Counted from the stretch's first letter, positions 35,033 to 44,420 are shown. The stretch is 64,000 nt of DNA from Eggerthella timonensis (GCF_900184265.1 NZ_FXXA01000002.1:2404539-2468538), one strand, 5' to 3'. Program-made: numbers and translations. The notes: generated by a model not told the origin, from the letters alone.

Positions 35033-35947
35033 ATGGAAACGATCGAAGCATGGAACGAGCGCCCGGACGTGGCGGGCGCGCGCTTGGCCGACCCCGAGAT
35101 GGGAGCCGAGAACCGGCGCATCGCGCCGTTCGGGCCGTGCCCGGGCGTGGAGTTCGTCACGCTCGAGGGCATCGTGCAGCCCTTCCCGCTGCACTTCCAC
35201 GATTTCTGGACCATCGGGCAGATGGTGGGCGGCGGCCGTCGCATGCGCTGTCGCGGACAAGAGCACGTTCTGGGTCCCGACGACTTCGTGCTGTTCGAGC
35301 CGGGCGAGGTGCACGGCTGCGAGCCCGTGGGCGATGCCCCGCTGGCGTATCGCAGCATCGTCGTTCCCGACGAGCTGTTCTCGCAGGTGGTGGGCGAGGC
35401 GATCGGCGTGGCGGGCCCGCATCGCTTTAAGACGGTGGTCACGCGCGACGTGTCGCTTTCGGCCTGCATGGCGCGCCTGTACGCGTTCGCCTGGAGCGAA
35501 GGGGCCGATCCGCTCGAGGAAGAGGAGGCCCTGCTCGCCCTGCTGGCGCGCGCGGCCCGCTGCTGCGAGGGCGGCCCCTCGGCGTCGAGCGCGCCCGCTG
35601 CGCCGACGGGCTCTGCCTCGGCGGTGGCCCGCGCCCGGGCGCTCGTCGACGAGACGTACGCTGCCGAGCTGACGCTCGCGGATTTGGCCGAAGCCGCCGG
35701 GCTGTCGCGGTTCGCCCTCATCCGCGCGTTCTCCGACGAGACGGGCCTCACGCCCCATCGCTACCTGCAAGCCGTGCGGGCGAACCGCGCGCGCGACCTG
35801 CTGGCTGCCGGCGAAGTTCCCGCCGAGGCGGCCGTGCGCGCCGGCTTCTCCGACCAGGCGCACATGACCCGGGTGTTCAAGTCGTTCTACGGCGTCACGC
35901 CGGGCCGCTACCGCAGCGCCGCGCGTGCCTCGCGCGAGGGGCTCTAA
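35033..35947 (+). CDS. AraC-family transcriptional regulator with cupin N-terminus
   Basis: A 304-residue regulator starting at METIEAW behind GAAAGGG. The N-terminal cupin-like domain (PLHFHDFWTIGQMV ... LFEPGEVHGC) would bind a small ligand. The C-terminal two-helix-turn-helix AraC domain covers residues about 205-300 (LTLADLAEAAGLSRFALIRAF, then VRAGFSDQAHMTRVFKSFYGVTPGRYR). The stop is one base from the start of the transporter gene, so it is co-transcribed with it and probably controls it. Such regulator/exporter pairs often handle amino acids or metabolites. Confidence 0.93.
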   Translation: METIEAWNERPDVAGARLADPEMGAENRRIAPFGPCPGVEFVTLEGIVQPFPLHFHDFWTIGQMVGGGRRMRCRGQEHVLGPDDFVLFEPGEVHGCEPVGDAPLAYRSIVVPDELFSQVVGEAIGVAGPHRFKTVVTRDVSLSACMARLYAFAWSEGADPLEEEEALLALLARAARCCEGGPSASSAPAAPTGSASAVARARALVDETYAAELTLADLAEAAGLSRFALIRAFSDETGLTPHRYLQAVRANRARDLLAAGEVPAEAAVRAGFSDQAHMTRVFKSFYGVTPGRYRSAARASREGL

Positions 35948-35948
35948 C

Positions 35949-36890
35949 ATGGCCGCGGCAGACGTCCGGGCGGCGGACGACGTGCAGACGCAGCAGCGGC
36001 CGGCGGTGCGCGGGCACGTGCTGGCGCTCGTCACCGTGCTCGTGTGGGCCGTGACGTTCGTGTCCACGAAGGTGCTGCTCGTGCACCTCGCGCCCATCGA
36101 GATCCTGTTCTTCCGCTTCGTGATCGGCTTCGCCGCGCTCGCCCTGCTGCGCCCGCGCATCCTGCGCGTGCGGGGGTTCAAGGAGGAGCGCTGGTTCATG
36201 CTGGCGGGCGCCACCGGCGTTACGCTGTACTACCTGCTCGAGAACATCGCGCTCACGTTCACCACGGCCTCCATCGTGGGCGTGGTCGTGGCGGCGGCTC
36301 CGCTGTTCACCGGCATCGCATCGGCCGTCGTGCTCAAGGAGCGGCTGCGCGCGCCGTTCTTCGCGGGCTTCGCGGTGGCCATGGCGGGCGTATGCCTGGT
36401 CAGCTTCTCGGGCGGCATGGCGGGGCTTGCGGGGGAAGGCGGCCTCGGCCAGGTCGGGCTCGTGGGCGTGGCGCTGGCGCTGGCTGCGGCGGGCACGTGG
36501 GCCGCGTACTCCATCGTGACGAAGAAGCTCTCGACGTTCGGCTACGACAGCATCCTCGTCACGCGCCGCACGTTCGCCTGGGGCCTCGCCTTCATGCTTC
36601 CGACGCTGCCCGTTTTGGGCTTCTCGCCCGATTGGGCCTCGCTCGCCGCGCCCGAGATGTGGGGCAACCTCGTGTTCTTGGGCCTGGGGGCCAGCGCGCT
36701 GTGCTTCGTGACGTGGAACATGGCGGTGAAGGAGCTGGGGCCCGTGAAGACGAGCCTGTACATCTACCTCGTGCCCGCGCTCACCGTGCTGGCCTCGGCG
36801 GCCGTGCTGGGCGATCCGCTCACGCCGCCCGTCATCGCCGGCGTGGCCCTGACGATCGCGGGGCTGTTCCTGTCCGAGCGCGGCAAGTAG
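35949..36890 (+). CDS. DMT-superfamily (EamA) transporter
   Basis: A 313-residue membrane protein with ten predicted spans in two EamA repeats (first ALVTVLVWAVTFVSTKVLL; second GVALALAAAGTWAAYSIVTKKL). EamA proteins export amino acids or metabolites. It starts directly after the AraC gene stop. The substrate cannot be inferred. Confidence 0.92.
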   Translation: MAAADVRAADDVQTQQRPAVRGHVLALVTVLVWAVTFVSTKVLLVHLAPIEILFFRFVIGFAALALLRPRILRVRGFKEERWFMLAGATGVTLYYLLENIALTFTTASIVGVVVAAAPLFTGIASAVVLKERLRAPFFAGFAVAMAGVCLVSFSGGMAGLAGEGGLGQVGLVGVALALAAAGTWAAYSIVTKKLSTFGYDSILVTRRTFAWGLAFMLPTLPVLGFSPDWASLAAPEMWGNLVFLGLGASALCFVTWNMAVKELGPVKTSLYIYLVPALTVLASAAVLGDPLTPPVIAGVALTIAGLFLSERGK

Positions 36891-37061
36891 CGCCGCGCCT
36901 TTCGGGGCCGCGCCGCCCAGGGACGATGCTCCAAACAGAGAACCAGAACGAATACTTTGACCTCTCGTTTGGCGCATAATGCCAGATCGCGTTCTGCAAC
37001 CCCGCTTCCGGCCGCCGTGCCGAGGCGCCGGTCGGAAGCGTCCGCGCCGGTGCGTTCTCGC

Positions 37062-37232
37062 CTCCCCTATGTGCGGGAAAATCCGGTTTTTGGCAATCCT
37101 TTTCCCCGTTTCGCCGTCGCAGGACGCCGCCGCCGCGATTTCGCGCGGCGAAACCCCAGGTCGGAGTTTTCCGCAGCGGAAGAACGAGGGACTCCGATTG
37201 CCAAAAACCGGATTTTCCCGCACATAGGGGAG
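37062..37232. repeat. Long inverted-repeat element, copy 1
   Basis: Arms 37062-37098 and 37196-37232 are perfect 37-bp inverted repeats (outer end CTCCCCTATG, inner end GGTTTTTGGCAATC), with a 97-base spacer. The spacer has a nested stem, GTTTCGCCG (37108-37116) with CGGCGAAAC (37146-37154). The arms closely resemble those of the element at 55802-55963. It sits in a 678-base gap (36891-37568) with no supported gene. Function unknown. Confidence 0.85.
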
Positions 37233-37344
37233 CCTGAAGCGGCGCGGCCGACGCAACCGGCGCCGGCGCTTCCTTGCGCAACGACGCCCCATCGAGGAAG
37301 ATGGATCGCCGGGCGCTATGCTCCAAGAAGGGAACCAGAACGGA

Positions 37345-37360
37345 TGTTTCACGTGAAACA
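37345..37360. promoter_or_regulatory. parS site 4
   Basis: Perfect TGTTTCACGTGAAACA in the gene-free region after the DMT transporter. GAACCAGAACG just before it is also found at 36940-36950 without a parS. Confidence 0.9.
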
Positions 37361-37568
37361 TCCGTTCTTGGCGAGCTTCCCCGCTCCGTTTGCGTGCGGT
37401 TCACACCCTGATGTTGCAGAATCGCGGCACCGGAAGCGGCGCAAGGCGACATGGCGAATAGCGAGCTGGGGAAACGCTCGCGATCGGTAAGGCGCGGGGG
37501 CCGTGGGAGCTCGGTTCCGCACCGTTTGGGCGAAACCGCGCAGGGGAGACCGTGGCCGCCGCCGTCGG

Positions 37569-38327
37569 TTAGCGCTCGGGAGCGACGCGCAGCTCGATGG
37601 CGCCGCGGTCGAGCAGCGGCGCGTAGACGCCGCGCAGCCACAGCGCGGGCTCGCCGGGCCCCAGCGCGAGCGGCATGCGGTTGTGCACGGGAGCCACCGC
37701 GTCGTTCGGCTCGGTGGTGACGAGCGAGAACCGGCCGCGATCGTGGATGCCCGCCAGCAAGAGCGGCGCGCCGTCGAGCGGCTCGAAGGCGTACTGGCGC
37801 TTCACGGGGCGCCCGGTGCGCTCGCTCGGCACCGTCTCGGACGCGTGCGACTCGTAGAAGCCCCAGGCGGGTATCAGGCAGCGGCGCCGCGCGAAGGACG
37901 GCGACCACATGCTGCCCTCACCCTTCAGCGCCGTCTCGATGCGCGTGTTGAACACGGGCCCGTTCTTCCATGGAACCTCGTATCCCCAGGCCATATGCGC
38001 GACCGCAAGGCCGCATCCGTCGCCTGTGGCCACGATGAGCGGCACCACCGACGAGGGGAGCGCCTCGGTGCGGGGCGGGAGCGCGGAAGCCGCGGGGACG
38101 GCGGGCCCGTCGTCGAACAGCGACAGCTGCGTCGCCGCGTCGCAGCGCGCCTCCTGCGCGCGGGAGGCCCGCGCAGCGTCGCCCGCGGGCGCGAACAGAT
38201 GCGCCTCGTAGGATTCAAGAGGGTCGAGCGAGGCCAGCTCGTCGGCGTGATCGACCAGGTCGCGCTCGATCTCCGCGGCGATGCGCGCGACTTCGTCGCG
38301 GTCGACGGGTATGAAACGGCGGCACAT
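37569..38327 (-). CDS. SOS response-associated peptidase (SRAP, YedK/HMCES family)
   Basis: A 252-residue protein starting MCRRF, so that after Met removal Cys2 becomes N-terminal, as needed for the DNA-protein crosslink to abasic sites. The motifs FNTRIET, IPAWGFYE and VHNRMPL match the active site (Asn, Glu, His). GGAAGGAG lies upstream of the ATG. The insertion at about residues 50-95 (acidic, alanine-rich) lengthens the usual 220-residue domain. It shields abasic sites in single-stranded DNA. Confidence 0.93.
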   Translation of the reverse strand: MCRRFIPVDRDEVARIAAEIERDLVDHADELASLDPLESYEAHLFAPAGDAARASRAQEARCDAATQLSLFDDGPAVPAASALPPRTEALPSSVVPLIVATGDGCGLAVAHMAWGYEVPWKNGPVFNTRIETALKGEGSMWSPSFARRRCLIPAWGFYESHASETVPSERTGRPVKRQYAFEPLDGAPLLLAGIHDRGRFSLVTTEPNDAVAPVHNRMPLALGPGEPALWLRGVYAPLLDRGAIELRVAPER

Positions 38328-38493
38328 CGGCGGCTCCTTCCTCGCGTTCCTGCACGCTTCCAGTGTAGCGGTTCGCGGCCGTCTGCGGGATTGCCGCGCG
38401 GTGTCCTTCGCATGACGGCCGGTTTGCGCCTCGCGCCTTGCGCCTGCGCCGCCCGCCGAGCGCCGCGTGTCCCGCCGCTCGCGCACCAGGGGG

Positions 38494-38547
38494 TTGACAA
38501 TACCCATGAGGGGTATATACTCACGCCAAGATACCCTCATGGGGTAT
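38494..38547 (+). promoter_or_regulatory. CsoR promoter with two CsoR operators
   Basis: TTGACA (38494-38499) and TATACT (38516-38521) form the promoter. ATACCCATGAGGGGTAT (38500-38516) fills the spacer, and ATACCCTCATGGGGTAT (38531-38547) follows 31 bp later. Both have TACCC ... GGGTA dyads typical of CsoR. The first site would block polymerase directly. Confidence 0.85.
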
Positions 38548-38563
38548 AGAGGAAAGGAGCATC

Positions 38564-38887
38564 ATGGCGGAGAAGAACCCGCCGGCTGCGGAGGCCGGCT
38601 GCTGCCGTCGCAAGGAGACGCCGCGCTCGGAGGAGCTGCAAGCCGACCTGCAGAAGCGGCTCAACCGCGTCATCGGCCAACTGGGCGGCATCAAAACCAT
38701 GATCGACGACAACCGGTACTGCGGCGACGTGCTCACGCAGCTCGCCGCCGCCGAAAGCGCCGTCCACAGCGTTTCGGCCCTCATGCTGCAGAACCATCTG
38801 GAAACCTGCGTGGTCGAGCAGATCAGGCGCGGCAACGTGGAGGTCGTCGACGAAGTGATGCAGCTCATGAAGAAGTTCTCGCGATAG
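38564..38887 (+). CDS. csoR: Copper-sensing repressor CsoR
   Basis: A 107-residue all-helical DUF156 protein. The Cu(I) ligand set is present: C53 (RYCGDVL), H78 and C82 (NHLETC). An extra N-terminal CC pair sits at 13-14. Apo-CsoR binds the two palindromes upstream and releases them on binding copper. The copper ATPase gene follows 88 bases downstream, with a parS site between. Confidence 0.93.
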   Translation: MAEKNPPAAEAGCCRRKETPRSEELQADLQKRLNRVIGQLGGIKTMIDDNRYCGDVLTQLAAAESAVHSVSALMLQNHLETCVVEQIRRGNVEVVDEVMQLMKKFSR

Positions 38888-38918
38888 ACCAAGGAGGCAG
38901 CGCGAAAGACGGGCAGGA

Positions 38919-38934
38919 TGTTTCACGTGAAACA
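38919..38934. promoter_or_regulatory. parS site 5
   Basis: Perfect TGTTTCACGTGAAACA between csoR and the copper ATPase gene, inside an apparent operon. Confidence 0.9.
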
Positions 38935-38975
38935 TCCGTTCGGATTCTCGTTGGGCGGCCAAGAAGGAGCATGAG

Positions 38976-41594
38976 GTGAAGCAAGCATTCGATGTGACCG
39001 GCATGACGTGCGCGGCGTGCTCCGCGCGCGTGGAGAAGGCCGCCCGGGCCGTGCCCGGCGTGGCCGACGTCGCCGTGAACCTGTTGAAGAACAGCATGGA
39101 GGTGACGTATCGCGACGGCGCGGAGCCGGCGGCCATCGCGAACGCCGTCGAGGCCGCCGTCGACAAGGCGGGCTACGGCGCCGCCGCGCGCGTCCCAGCG
39201 GGCCAGCAGGCTCCCGGTGCCGGAAGCCGCGCGGCCGAGGCGCGTCCCGTGGCCGACGCGGCCGCCGAGGCCAGGCGCGTGCGCATGCGCCTCGTCGTGT
39301 CCGCGGCATTCACGATCCCGCTGTTCTACCTGTCCATGGGGCACATGTTCGGCTGGCCGCTGCCCGGGTTCTTCCTGGGCGACGCGAACGTGATGACGTT
39401 CGCGTTCACGCAGTTCCTGCTGCTTCTGCCCGTCGTGTTCGTCAACTTCAAGTTCTTCCGCGTGGGCTTCAAAACGCTCGCCCACGGCGCGCCGAACATG
39501 GACTCGCTCATCGCCCTCGGCTCGACGGCGGCCACCGCGTACGGCATCTACGCCATCTACAAGATCGGCATCGCGCTAGGCGCGGGCGACCTGCACGCCT
39601 CGCATATGGCGGCGATGGACCTGTACTTCGAGTCGGCGGCCATGATCCTCACGCTCATCACGCTGGGCAAGTACTTCGAGGCGCGCGCGAAAGGCAAGAC
39701 CACCGACGCCATCGCGAAGCTCATGGACCTCGCGCCCAAGGAGGCCACGCGGCTCGTGGACGGCCGCGAGGAGCGCGTCGCGGTGGAAGCGGTGCGCGCG
39801 GGCGACGTGCTGGCGGTGCGCGCGGGCGAGGGCATCCCCGTGGACGGCACCGTGCTCGAGGGCTCGGGAACGGTGGACGAGTCGGTGATCACGGGCGAGA
39901 GCGTGCCCGTGGACAAGCGCCCCGGCGACGCGGTGACCGGCGCCACCGTGAACAGCACCGGGTGGTTCACCATGCGGGCCGATCGCGTGGGCGACGACAC
40001 CACGCTGGCGGGCATCATCCGGCTCGTGGACGAGGCCACGTCGACGAAGGCGCCCATCGAGAAGATCGCCGACAGGATATCGGGCGTGTTCGTGCCCGTG
40101 GTCATCGTCATCGCCGTCGTAACGTTCGCCGTGTGGATGTTCGGCGGCTCGACGCTCGAAGTTGCCCTGTCGCACGCCATCAGCGTGCTCGTCATCTCGT
40201 GCCCGTGCGCGCTCGGCCTGGCCACGCCCACGGCCATCATGGTGGGCACCGGGCGCGGGGCGGCATGCGGCATCCTCATCAAGTCGGCCGAGGCGCTGGA
40301 AACCGCCCACGACGTGAAGACCGTCGTGCTCGACAAGACGGGCACGGTGACCGAGGGCGCGCCGAGCGTCACCGACGTGATGCCGGCGCCGGGCGTGGGC
40401 GAGGAGCGCCTGCTGGAGCTGGCGGTGTCCATCGAAGGCCGATCAGAGCACCCGCTCGCGCGCGCCGTGTGCGACTACGCGCGCTCTCGGCGGGCCTACC
40501 CGCTGATCGTGGAGGATTTCAAGCAGGTGCCCGGCGAAGGGGTGGCAGCGCTCGTCGATGACCGTCCGTCATGCGCCGGCAACCTGCGCATGATGGAGGC
40601 CCGCAACGTCGCCGTGGGCGCGTTCGCCGAGGAGGCGCGACGGCAGGCCGACGAGGGCAAGACGCCGCTCTTCTTCGCTCAGGACGGCGAGCTTCTGGGC
40701 GTGATCGCCGTGGCCGACACGGTGAAGCCCTCGAGCGCCGCCGCCCTCGCCGAGCTCAAGTCCATGGGCATCCGCACGGTGATGCTGACCGGCGACAACG
40801 AGCGCACCGCCGCCGCCATCCAGCGCGAGGTGGGCGCCGACGAGGTCATCGCCGGCGTGCTGCCGGACGGCAAGGAGCGCGAGATCCGCCGCCTGTCCGA
40901 GCAGGGCCGCGTGGCCATGGTGGGCGACGGCATCAACGACGCCCCGGCGCTCGCGCGCGCCGACGTCGGCATCGCCATCGGGGCGGGCACCGACGTGGCT
41001 ATCGAGAGCGCCGACATCGTGCTCATGAGAAGCGACCCGCTCGACGTGCCCGCCTCCATCCAGCTGTCGCGCGCGACGCTGCGCAACATCAAGCAGAACC
41101 TGTTCTGGGCGCTCGTCTACAACGCGGTGTGCATTCCCGTGGCCGCCGGCGCGCTGTCGTTCATGGGGCTGAACCTCAACCCCATGATAGCCGCGGCCGC
41201 CATGAGCCTGAGCTCGGTGTGCGTGGTGTCGAACGCCCTGCGCCTGCGCGGCTGGAAGCCCAACCTCCCCAAGGTGCCGACGGGCGCCCCCGCGAGCTCG
41301 CCCGTCGAAGGCGGCGACCCCGGCGAGGCCGCGGACCCCAAAGAAACCCCCGATGAAACCCCCGATGAAACCCCCAACGAAAAGGAGATCGTCATGGAGA
41401 AGACCCTGAACGTCGAAGGCATGATGTGCCAGCACTGCGTCGCCCACGTGAAGAAGGCCCTCGAAGGCGTGGCGGGCGTCGAGGAGGCCGTCGTCGACCT
41501 CGAGGCCGGCACCGCCACCGCGAAGATGACCCGGGACGTGCCCGAAGAGGCGCTGGTCGCCGCCGTGACGGAGGCGGGATACGAGGTGAAGTAG
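38976..41594 (+). CDS. copA: Copper-exporting P1B-1 ATPase with C-terminal CopZ-like domain
   Basis: GTG start behind AAGGAGCATGAG. The 872-residue protein has an N-terminal HMA domain ([16 protein letters not shown]), eight spans, [11 protein letters not shown] in the metal channel, [22 protein letters not shown] and the late-span copper residues ([26 protein letters not shown]). It exports Cu(I). Unusually, after a threonine/proline/acidic linker with repeated ETPD units (about residues 790-806) a second HMA domain follows at 807-872 ([18 protein letters not shown]). That domain has its own ribosome site and ATG, so a free chaperone may also be made. Full-length copper ATPases usually have both HMA domains at the N-terminus. 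Confidence 0.93.
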   Translation: MKQAFDVTGMTCAACSARVEKAARAVPGVADVAVNLLKNSMEVTYRDGAEPAAIANAVEAAVDKAGYGAAARVPAGQQAPGAGSRAAEARPVADAAAEARRVRMRLVVSAAFTIPLFYLSMGHMFGWPLPGFFLGDANVMTFAFTQFLLLLPVVFVNFKFFRVGFKTLAHGAPNMDSLIALGSTAATAYGIYAIYKIGIALGAGDLHASHMAAMDLYFESAAMILTLITLGKYFEARAKGKTTDAIAKLMDLAPKEATRLVDGREERVAVEAVRAGDVLAVRAGEGIPVDGTVLEGSGTVDESVITGESVPVDKRPGDAVTGATVNSTGWFTMRADRVGDDTTLAGIIRLVDEATSTKAPIEKIADRISGVFVPVVIVIAVVTFAVWMFGGSTLEVALSHAISVLVISCPCALGLATPTAIMVGTGRGAACGILIKSAEALETAHDVKTVVLDKTGTVTEGAPSVTDVMPAPGVGEERLLELAVSIEGRSEHPLARAVCDYARSRRAYPLIVEDFKQVPGEGVAALVDDRPSCAGNLRMMEARNVAVGAFAEEARRQADEGKTPLFFAQDGELLGVIAVADTVKPSSAAALAELKSMGIRTVMLTGDNERTAAAIQREVGADEVIAGVLPDGKEREIRRLSEQGRVAMVGDGINDAPALARADVGIAIGAGTDVAIESADIVLMRSDPLDVPASIQLSRATLRNIKQNLFWALVYNAVCIPVAAGALSFMGLNLNPMIAAAAMSLSSVCVVSNALRLRGWKPNLPKVPTGAPASSPVEGGDPGEAADPKETPDETPDETPNEKEIVMEKTLNVEGMMCQHCVAHVKKALEGVAGVEEAVVDLEAGTATAKMTRDVPEEALVAAVTEAGYEVK
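41394..41594 (+). CDS. Possible internal translation product: CopZ-like copper chaperone
   Basis: An in-frame ATG at 41394 within the copper ATPase gene has AAGGAG (41382-41387) at six bases. It would give a 66-residue CopZ-like protein ([15 protein letters not shown] ... EAGYEVK) identical to the ATPase C-terminus. E. coli copA is known to yield a chaperone fragment by frameshifting, so dual products have precedent. Whether both forms are made here is inference. Confidence 0.5.
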   Translation: MEKTLNVEGMMCQHCVAHVKKALEGVAGVEEAVVDLEAGTATAKMTRDVPEEALVAAVTEAGYEVK

Positions 41595-41599
41595 AAGCG

Positions 41600-41627
41600 C
41601 GAAGGGCTGCCCGCGGGCAGCCCTTCG
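41600..41627 (+). terminator. Terminator of the copper operon
   Basis: A perfect 28-bp palindrome, arms CGAAGGGCTGCCCG and CGGGCAGCCCTTCG, just after the stop. Only a short TT follows. Confidence 0.7.
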
Positions 41628-41665
41628 TTGCGACAAAGCGCGTTCCTCTTTCGCGGATGCGCCCT

Positions 41666-42802
41666 CTAGCACCCCGTGATGATCTCGCGGAGGGCGGCCA
41701 CGAGCTTCTCGTTGTCCTCGCGCGTGCGGACGGCCACGCAGAAGTAGCGGCTGTCCTCCAGCGCGGGGGTGCCCTCGAGCTTGCGGATCAGGAACCCGGC
41801 CAGCTGCAGGCGCTGCGCCAGCTCGTCGGTGTTCGCCACGCCGAGCGCCAGGTCGGGCCCGCCGTCGAACGTGCACATGACGTAGTTCGCCTCGGCGGGG
41901 AAGATGTCGATGCCGGGGATGAGGTTCAGCATGCACTGCAGCCAGGGGATCTCCGAATCGAGGAAGTCGCGCGTGCGCTCGAGGTGCTCCGTCTCCGAAA
42001 GCGCCAGCTCGCCGATGACCTCGGCGAACATCGGCACGCACGAGCTGTCGTAGAAGTGCGTGATCTGCGCGATGGTGTCGGGGTGCGCGATGCAGTAGCT
42101 GATGGGTATGCCCGGCATGGCGAAGGGCTCGCACAGCGAGCGCACCACCACGAGGTTGCGGTGCTCGTTCACGAGCGCCACCATGCTCTCGCCGCCCAGC
42201 GTGAGCTCGATGGAGCGCTCGTCCACGACCACCCAGGTGCAGGCGTCGAGGTAGGCGAGCAGCGTGGGCCTGGGCAGCAGGCGGCTCGTGGGGTAGCCCG
42301 GGTTCGCCAGCACGGCGGCGTCGAACACGATGCCGTGGCGCTCGGCCGCGGCCGGGTCGGGCACGGTGAAGCCGGCCGGGCTCGCGATCTCCACCACGCG
42401 ATGGCCCGCGTTGCCGGCGGCCAGCGCGTACTCCACGGGGCCGGGGACGGCCACGCCCACGGTGCAGGGCTGGTAGGTCTGGGCAACGGCGCGCACCATG
42501 TCGCCCACGGTGGAGCCCACGAGGAACGACTCGACGGGCAGCCCGAACTTGCGGGCAAGCACGCTGCGCAGCGTGTGCGCCTCGCGGTCGGGCGGGTAGT
42601 TCAGCTCGCCGGCGGCCAGCGCTTCCTCCATCGCGCGGATGAAGGAAGGGGGCGTTCCCAGGGGGTTCGCCGTGCCGGAGAAGTCGATCCAGTTCATCTC
42701 GGAGCGCATCTCGTAGGGGGGCGACAGCAGCTGCTCGGGCAGCGCGGTCACGCAGGCGCGCACGCCAAGGCGCGCGTCGGCATCTCGCTGCGTCATCGTC
42801 AT
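41666..42802 (-). CDS. Class I/II aminotransferase-like protein lacking the PLP lysine
   Basis: A 378-residue protein of the HisC/CobD-like fold. Substrate-pocket and PLP-region landmarks remain (FSGTANPLG at 41-49, LANPGYPTSRLL at 165-176, VVVDERSIEL at 191-200). The PLP-lysine block, normally RSLTK followed by PGLRLGY, reads RSLCEPFAMPGIPISY: Glu225 replaces the Schiff-base lysine and Pro233 the phosphate-binding arginine. It is thus unlikely to be a transaminase or decarboxylase. The frame is intact, so it may have a new role such as sugar or phosphate-ligand binding. It lies between the copper operon and dinB, facing away from dinB. Confidence 0.8.
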   Translation of the reverse strand: MTMTQRDADARLGVRACVTALPEQLLSPPYEMRSEMNWIDFSGTANPLGTPPSFIRAMEEALAAGELNYPPDREAHTLRSVLARKFGLPVESFLVGSTVGDMVRAVAQTYQPCTVGVAVPGPVEYALAAGNAGHRVVEIASPAGFTVPDPAAAERHGIVFDAAVLANPGYPTSRLLPRPTLLAYLDACTWVVVDERSIELTLGGESMVALVNEHRNLVVVRSLCEPFAMPGIPISYCIAHPDTIAQITHFYDSSCVPMFAEVIGELALSETEHLERTRDFLDSEIPWLQCMLNLIPGIDIFPAEANYVMCTFDGGPDLALGVANTDELAQRLQLAGFLIRKLEGTPALEDSRYFCVAVRTREDNEKLVAALREIITGC

Positions 42803-42905
42803 GTCTCTCCCTCCCCGCGTTTCGCCTCGTGATTCGAGGCAAGGAATGAATATCCTAGCACAAGTTCGTTACGCCCGGCTATGGCATGGTAGACTTATTC
42901 GCGCA

Positions 42906-44234
42906 ATGCGATCCGATTCCCCACAGACCGATTCCGAAGCGCCCGCAGACGGCGACGGCTTCGCCCTGCCGCTCGAGGAGTGGCGCGGGCCGGCCATCCT
43001 GCTTGTGGACCTCGATGCGTTCTTCGCCTCGGTCGAGCAGCTCGACCATCCCGCTTGGCGCGGCAAGCCGGTCATCGTGGGCGGCGACGCCGACAAGCAC
43101 GGCGTGGTGTCCACGGCGTCGTACGAGGCGCGCCCGTACGGCGTGCACAGCGCCATGCCCTCGTCCACGGCGAAGCGCCTGTGCCCGCACGCCATCTGGA
43201 CGCATGGCCATTTCGACCGCTACCGCGAGATGTCGAACGCCATCATGGACATCCTGCGCGCCGAGACGCCGCACGTGCAGCAGGTCAGCATCGACGAGGC
43301 GTTCATGGACGTGACGCCCACGTCGGTGAACCGCGAGCATCCCGTGCGCGTCGCGCAGCGCATCCAGCAGCGCGTCGAGAAGCTGGGCGTCACGTGCTCC
43401 ATCGGCGTGGGCACGTCGAAGACCGTCGCGAAGATCGCTTCGGACATGGACAAGCCGCGCGGGCTGACCGTGGTGTACCCGGGCGGCGAGCGGGACTTCC
43501 TCGCCCCCCTTCCCGTCCGCACGATGAGCGGCATCGGAGCCGCGGCCGAGGAGAAGCTGCACTCCCGCGGCATCCGCACGCTCGGCCAGCTGGCCGACGC
43601 GGACGAGGGCATGCTGCTGCGCGTGTTCGGCAAGAACGGCCGCGTCATGCACGTGCGGGCGAACGGCGGCGACGACGCCCCGGTCGAGCAGGACGACACG
43701 GTGAAGTCGGTGTCGAACGAGATGACGTTCGCGTCAGACCTCACCGCGCGCGACGAGGTGGAGGGCGCCATCGCTACCATCGCCGCGAAGGTGGGGCGCC
43801 GCCTTCGGCGCAAGGGCCTGCGCGGCCGCACGATCAGCCTGCGGGTGCGCTACGACGACCGCAGCGTGCGCTCGGTGCAGCGCCAGCTGGCGGCGCCCAG
43901 CGACGACGAGTTCGCCTACACGCCGCTTCTGTACCGCATGATGGACGAGCTGTGGCGGCCCGGCATGCCCGTGCGCCTCATCGGCGTGGGGATGACGGGG
44001 TTCGAGGGCGGCGAAGGGGTGCAGGAGAGCCTGTTCGACCTCGCCGAGGCCGCGCCGAACGAGGACGACGTGCGGCCGTCCATCCCCGACGAGGGGAAGC
44101 GCCGCGGGCTCATCGAGGCCACCGACCTCGTGAAGGACAAGTTCGGCGAATCCGCCGTCCGCTTCGGCCGCGAGCTGCGCGGCGAGGGCAACACCACCGG
44201 TTCCGCCAGCAAGAACCCGGCCGACTACAAGTAG
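42906..44234 (+). CDS. dinB: DNA polymerase IV
   Basis: This 442-residue Y-family translesion polymerase has VDLDAFFASVEQ, YEARPYGV, SIDEAFMDVT and the SIGVGTSKTVAKIASD block, with the little-finger domain after residue 260. It copies damaged templates. ATG at 42906 has no ribosome site but follows TAGACT by about 12 bases, so the message may be leaderless; an upstream in-frame ATG at 42846 behind GAGGCAAGGA is the alternative. The acidic tail ends without a canonical QL(S/D)LF clamp motif, though QESLFDL (near 370) is a candidate. Confidence 0.94.
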   Translation: MRSDSPQTDSEAPADGDGFALPLEEWRGPAILLVDLDAFFASVEQLDHPAWRGKPVIVGGDADKHGVVSTASYEARPYGVHSAMPSSTAKRLCPHAIWTHGHFDRYREMSNAIMDILRAETPHVQQVSIDEAFMDVTPTSVNREHPVRVAQRIQQRVEKLGVTCSIGVGTSKTVAKIASDMDKPRGLTVVYPGGERDFLAPLPVRTMSGIGAAAEEKLHSRGIRTLGQLADADEGMLLRVFGKNGRVMHVRANGGDDAPVEQDDTVKSVSNEMTFASDLTARDEVEGAIATIAAKVGRRLRRKGLRGRTISLRVRYDDRSVRSVQRQLAAPSDDEFAYTPLLYRMMDELWRPGMPVRLIGVGMTGFEGGEGVQESLFDLAEAAPNEDDVRPSIPDEGKRRGLIEATDLVKDKFGESAVRFGRELRGEGNTTGSASKNPADYK

Positions 44235-44301
44235 GGCGCGCTTCGAGCCCGCTGTCGACGTCGCTGCGGGCGATCATGATCGGATAGTTCGCGGAAACGC
44301 C

Positions 44302-44420
44302 AAAAATTCCCCTTATTGGCAAGCTTCGTCGAAGAAAACCATCGTGAAGCAAGAGAGCCCCAGGCAAACGCCCGGAGCTCTCGCAAACATCCGCAAGAAG
44401 ATTGCCAATAGCGGAATCTT
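44302..44420. repeat. Imperfect long inverted repeat in the dinB-degV gap
   Basis: AAAATTCCCC ... TTGGCAAGCTTC (44302-44326) and GAAGATTGCCAA ... GGAATCTT (44397-44420) are inverted with a few mismatches. The spacer holds an inner GAGAGC/GCTCTC stem. It resembles the two perfect long elements in plan, but its arms are different. No gene is seen at 44235-44510. Confidence 0.6.
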
